Below the pieces are notes generated by a model. It ran no database searches and was not told the DNA's origin. It was given only the letters and a program-made list of their open reading frames with translations. This document shows positions 5,388-5,530 of a stretch of 5,530 bases of DNA, piece by piece. How positions within the stretch are numbered: the first letter of the stretch is position 1; every line of letters starts with the position of its first letter. A program made the position numbers and the translations under genes. The DNA is from Caldifarciminota bacterium (lineage in GTDB: Bacteria > Hydrothermota > 32-111 > QNBC01), in NCBI GenBank assembly GCA_015486655.1, contig WFRF01000110.1:1-5530 (forward strand), given 5' to 3'.

Positions 5388-5530
5388 TTATTTCCTTCTT
5401 CTGCTTTTTCTTCTTTTTTCTCTAGCCATTTTTAAACGATTCTTCCTAATCGCTTCCTCCAGCGCTTTCTTTTCTCTTTCCTTATCCGCTTTCACCTTGA
5501 CAGGGTCCTTAAATGATTTCGGTCCCGTTG
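5388..5530 (-). CDS. Unidentified protein, basic C-terminal tail only (5' part outside window)
   Basis: One minus-strand frame is open from the window edge (first whole codon 5528-5526) to the TAA at 5390-5388, while the other two minus frames stop within 40 bases. It encodes 46 residues that begin 'TGPKSFKDPVKVK' and end 'REKRRKSRRRK': 21 Lys/Arg against 7 Asp/Glu, with a helical, heptad-like stretch (about 14-41). Only 12 nt separate it from the TPR gene, so it is probably the preceding gene of the same operon. Such tails often contact RNA, DNA or ribosomes, or act as acidic-lipid binders, but nothing identifies the family from this fragment. Confidence 0.65.
   Translation of the reverse strand, partial: TGPKSFKDPVKVKADKEREKKALEEAIRKNRLKMAREKRRKSRRRK

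Overview
The window is AT-rich chromosomal DNA from a Gram-negative (outer-membrane-bearing) bacterium. The envelope evidence is direct. Three proteins carry lipoprotein signal peptides. One of them is also a small Omp85/BamA-type beta-barrel with a VRGY motif and a C-terminal Phe. ruvX (yqgF) followed by mltG, TPR lipoproteins and a lipid-anchored Omp85 would fit the Bacteroidota/Chlorobi/Fibrobacterota area or an uncultured diderm candidate phylum, but no marker here fixes the phylum. There are no RNA genes, insertion sequences, CRISPR arrays or phage genes that I can support.

Layout: two operons run towards each other. On the + strand (1-2572) lie the C-terminal part of a calcineurin-like metallophosphoesterase, a six-helix membrane protein resembling an ABC-2 permease, RuvX/YqgF (putative Holliday-junction resolvase / rRNA-processing nuclease) and MltG (endolytic murein transglycosylase, here with a lipobox). 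Every junction overlaps (4, 35 and 23 bp). On the - strand (5530-2541) lie the very basic C-terminal tail of an unidentified protein, a 399-residue lipoprotein with nine TPR units, a 117-residue single-pass membrane protein with a small exported domain, and a 438-residue lipid-anchored Omp85-family barrel protein. The last three are joined by a 1-bp TGATG junction and a 35-bp overlap. The two operons meet tail-to-tail with a 32-bp overlap of coding sequence. The only non-coding DNA seen is the 12-bp gap before the TPR gene. There is no stretch over 300 bases without a gene.

How they may work together (inference): RuvX and MltG are housekeeping functions, and related genes also lie together in Firmicutes. 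The minus-strand trio puts an outer-membrane barrel, a periplasm-facing TPR scaffold and an inner-membrane-anchored small protein in one translationally coupled unit. It looks like an envelope assembly or export module built differently from BAM (BamA/BamD) or TAM (TamA/TamB), and is the best candidate here for something not yet described. A 14-bp mRNA stem-loop over the lipobox codons of the Omp85 gene, and a non-AUG start without a Shine-Dalgarno sequence, suggest its expression may be set at the RNA level.
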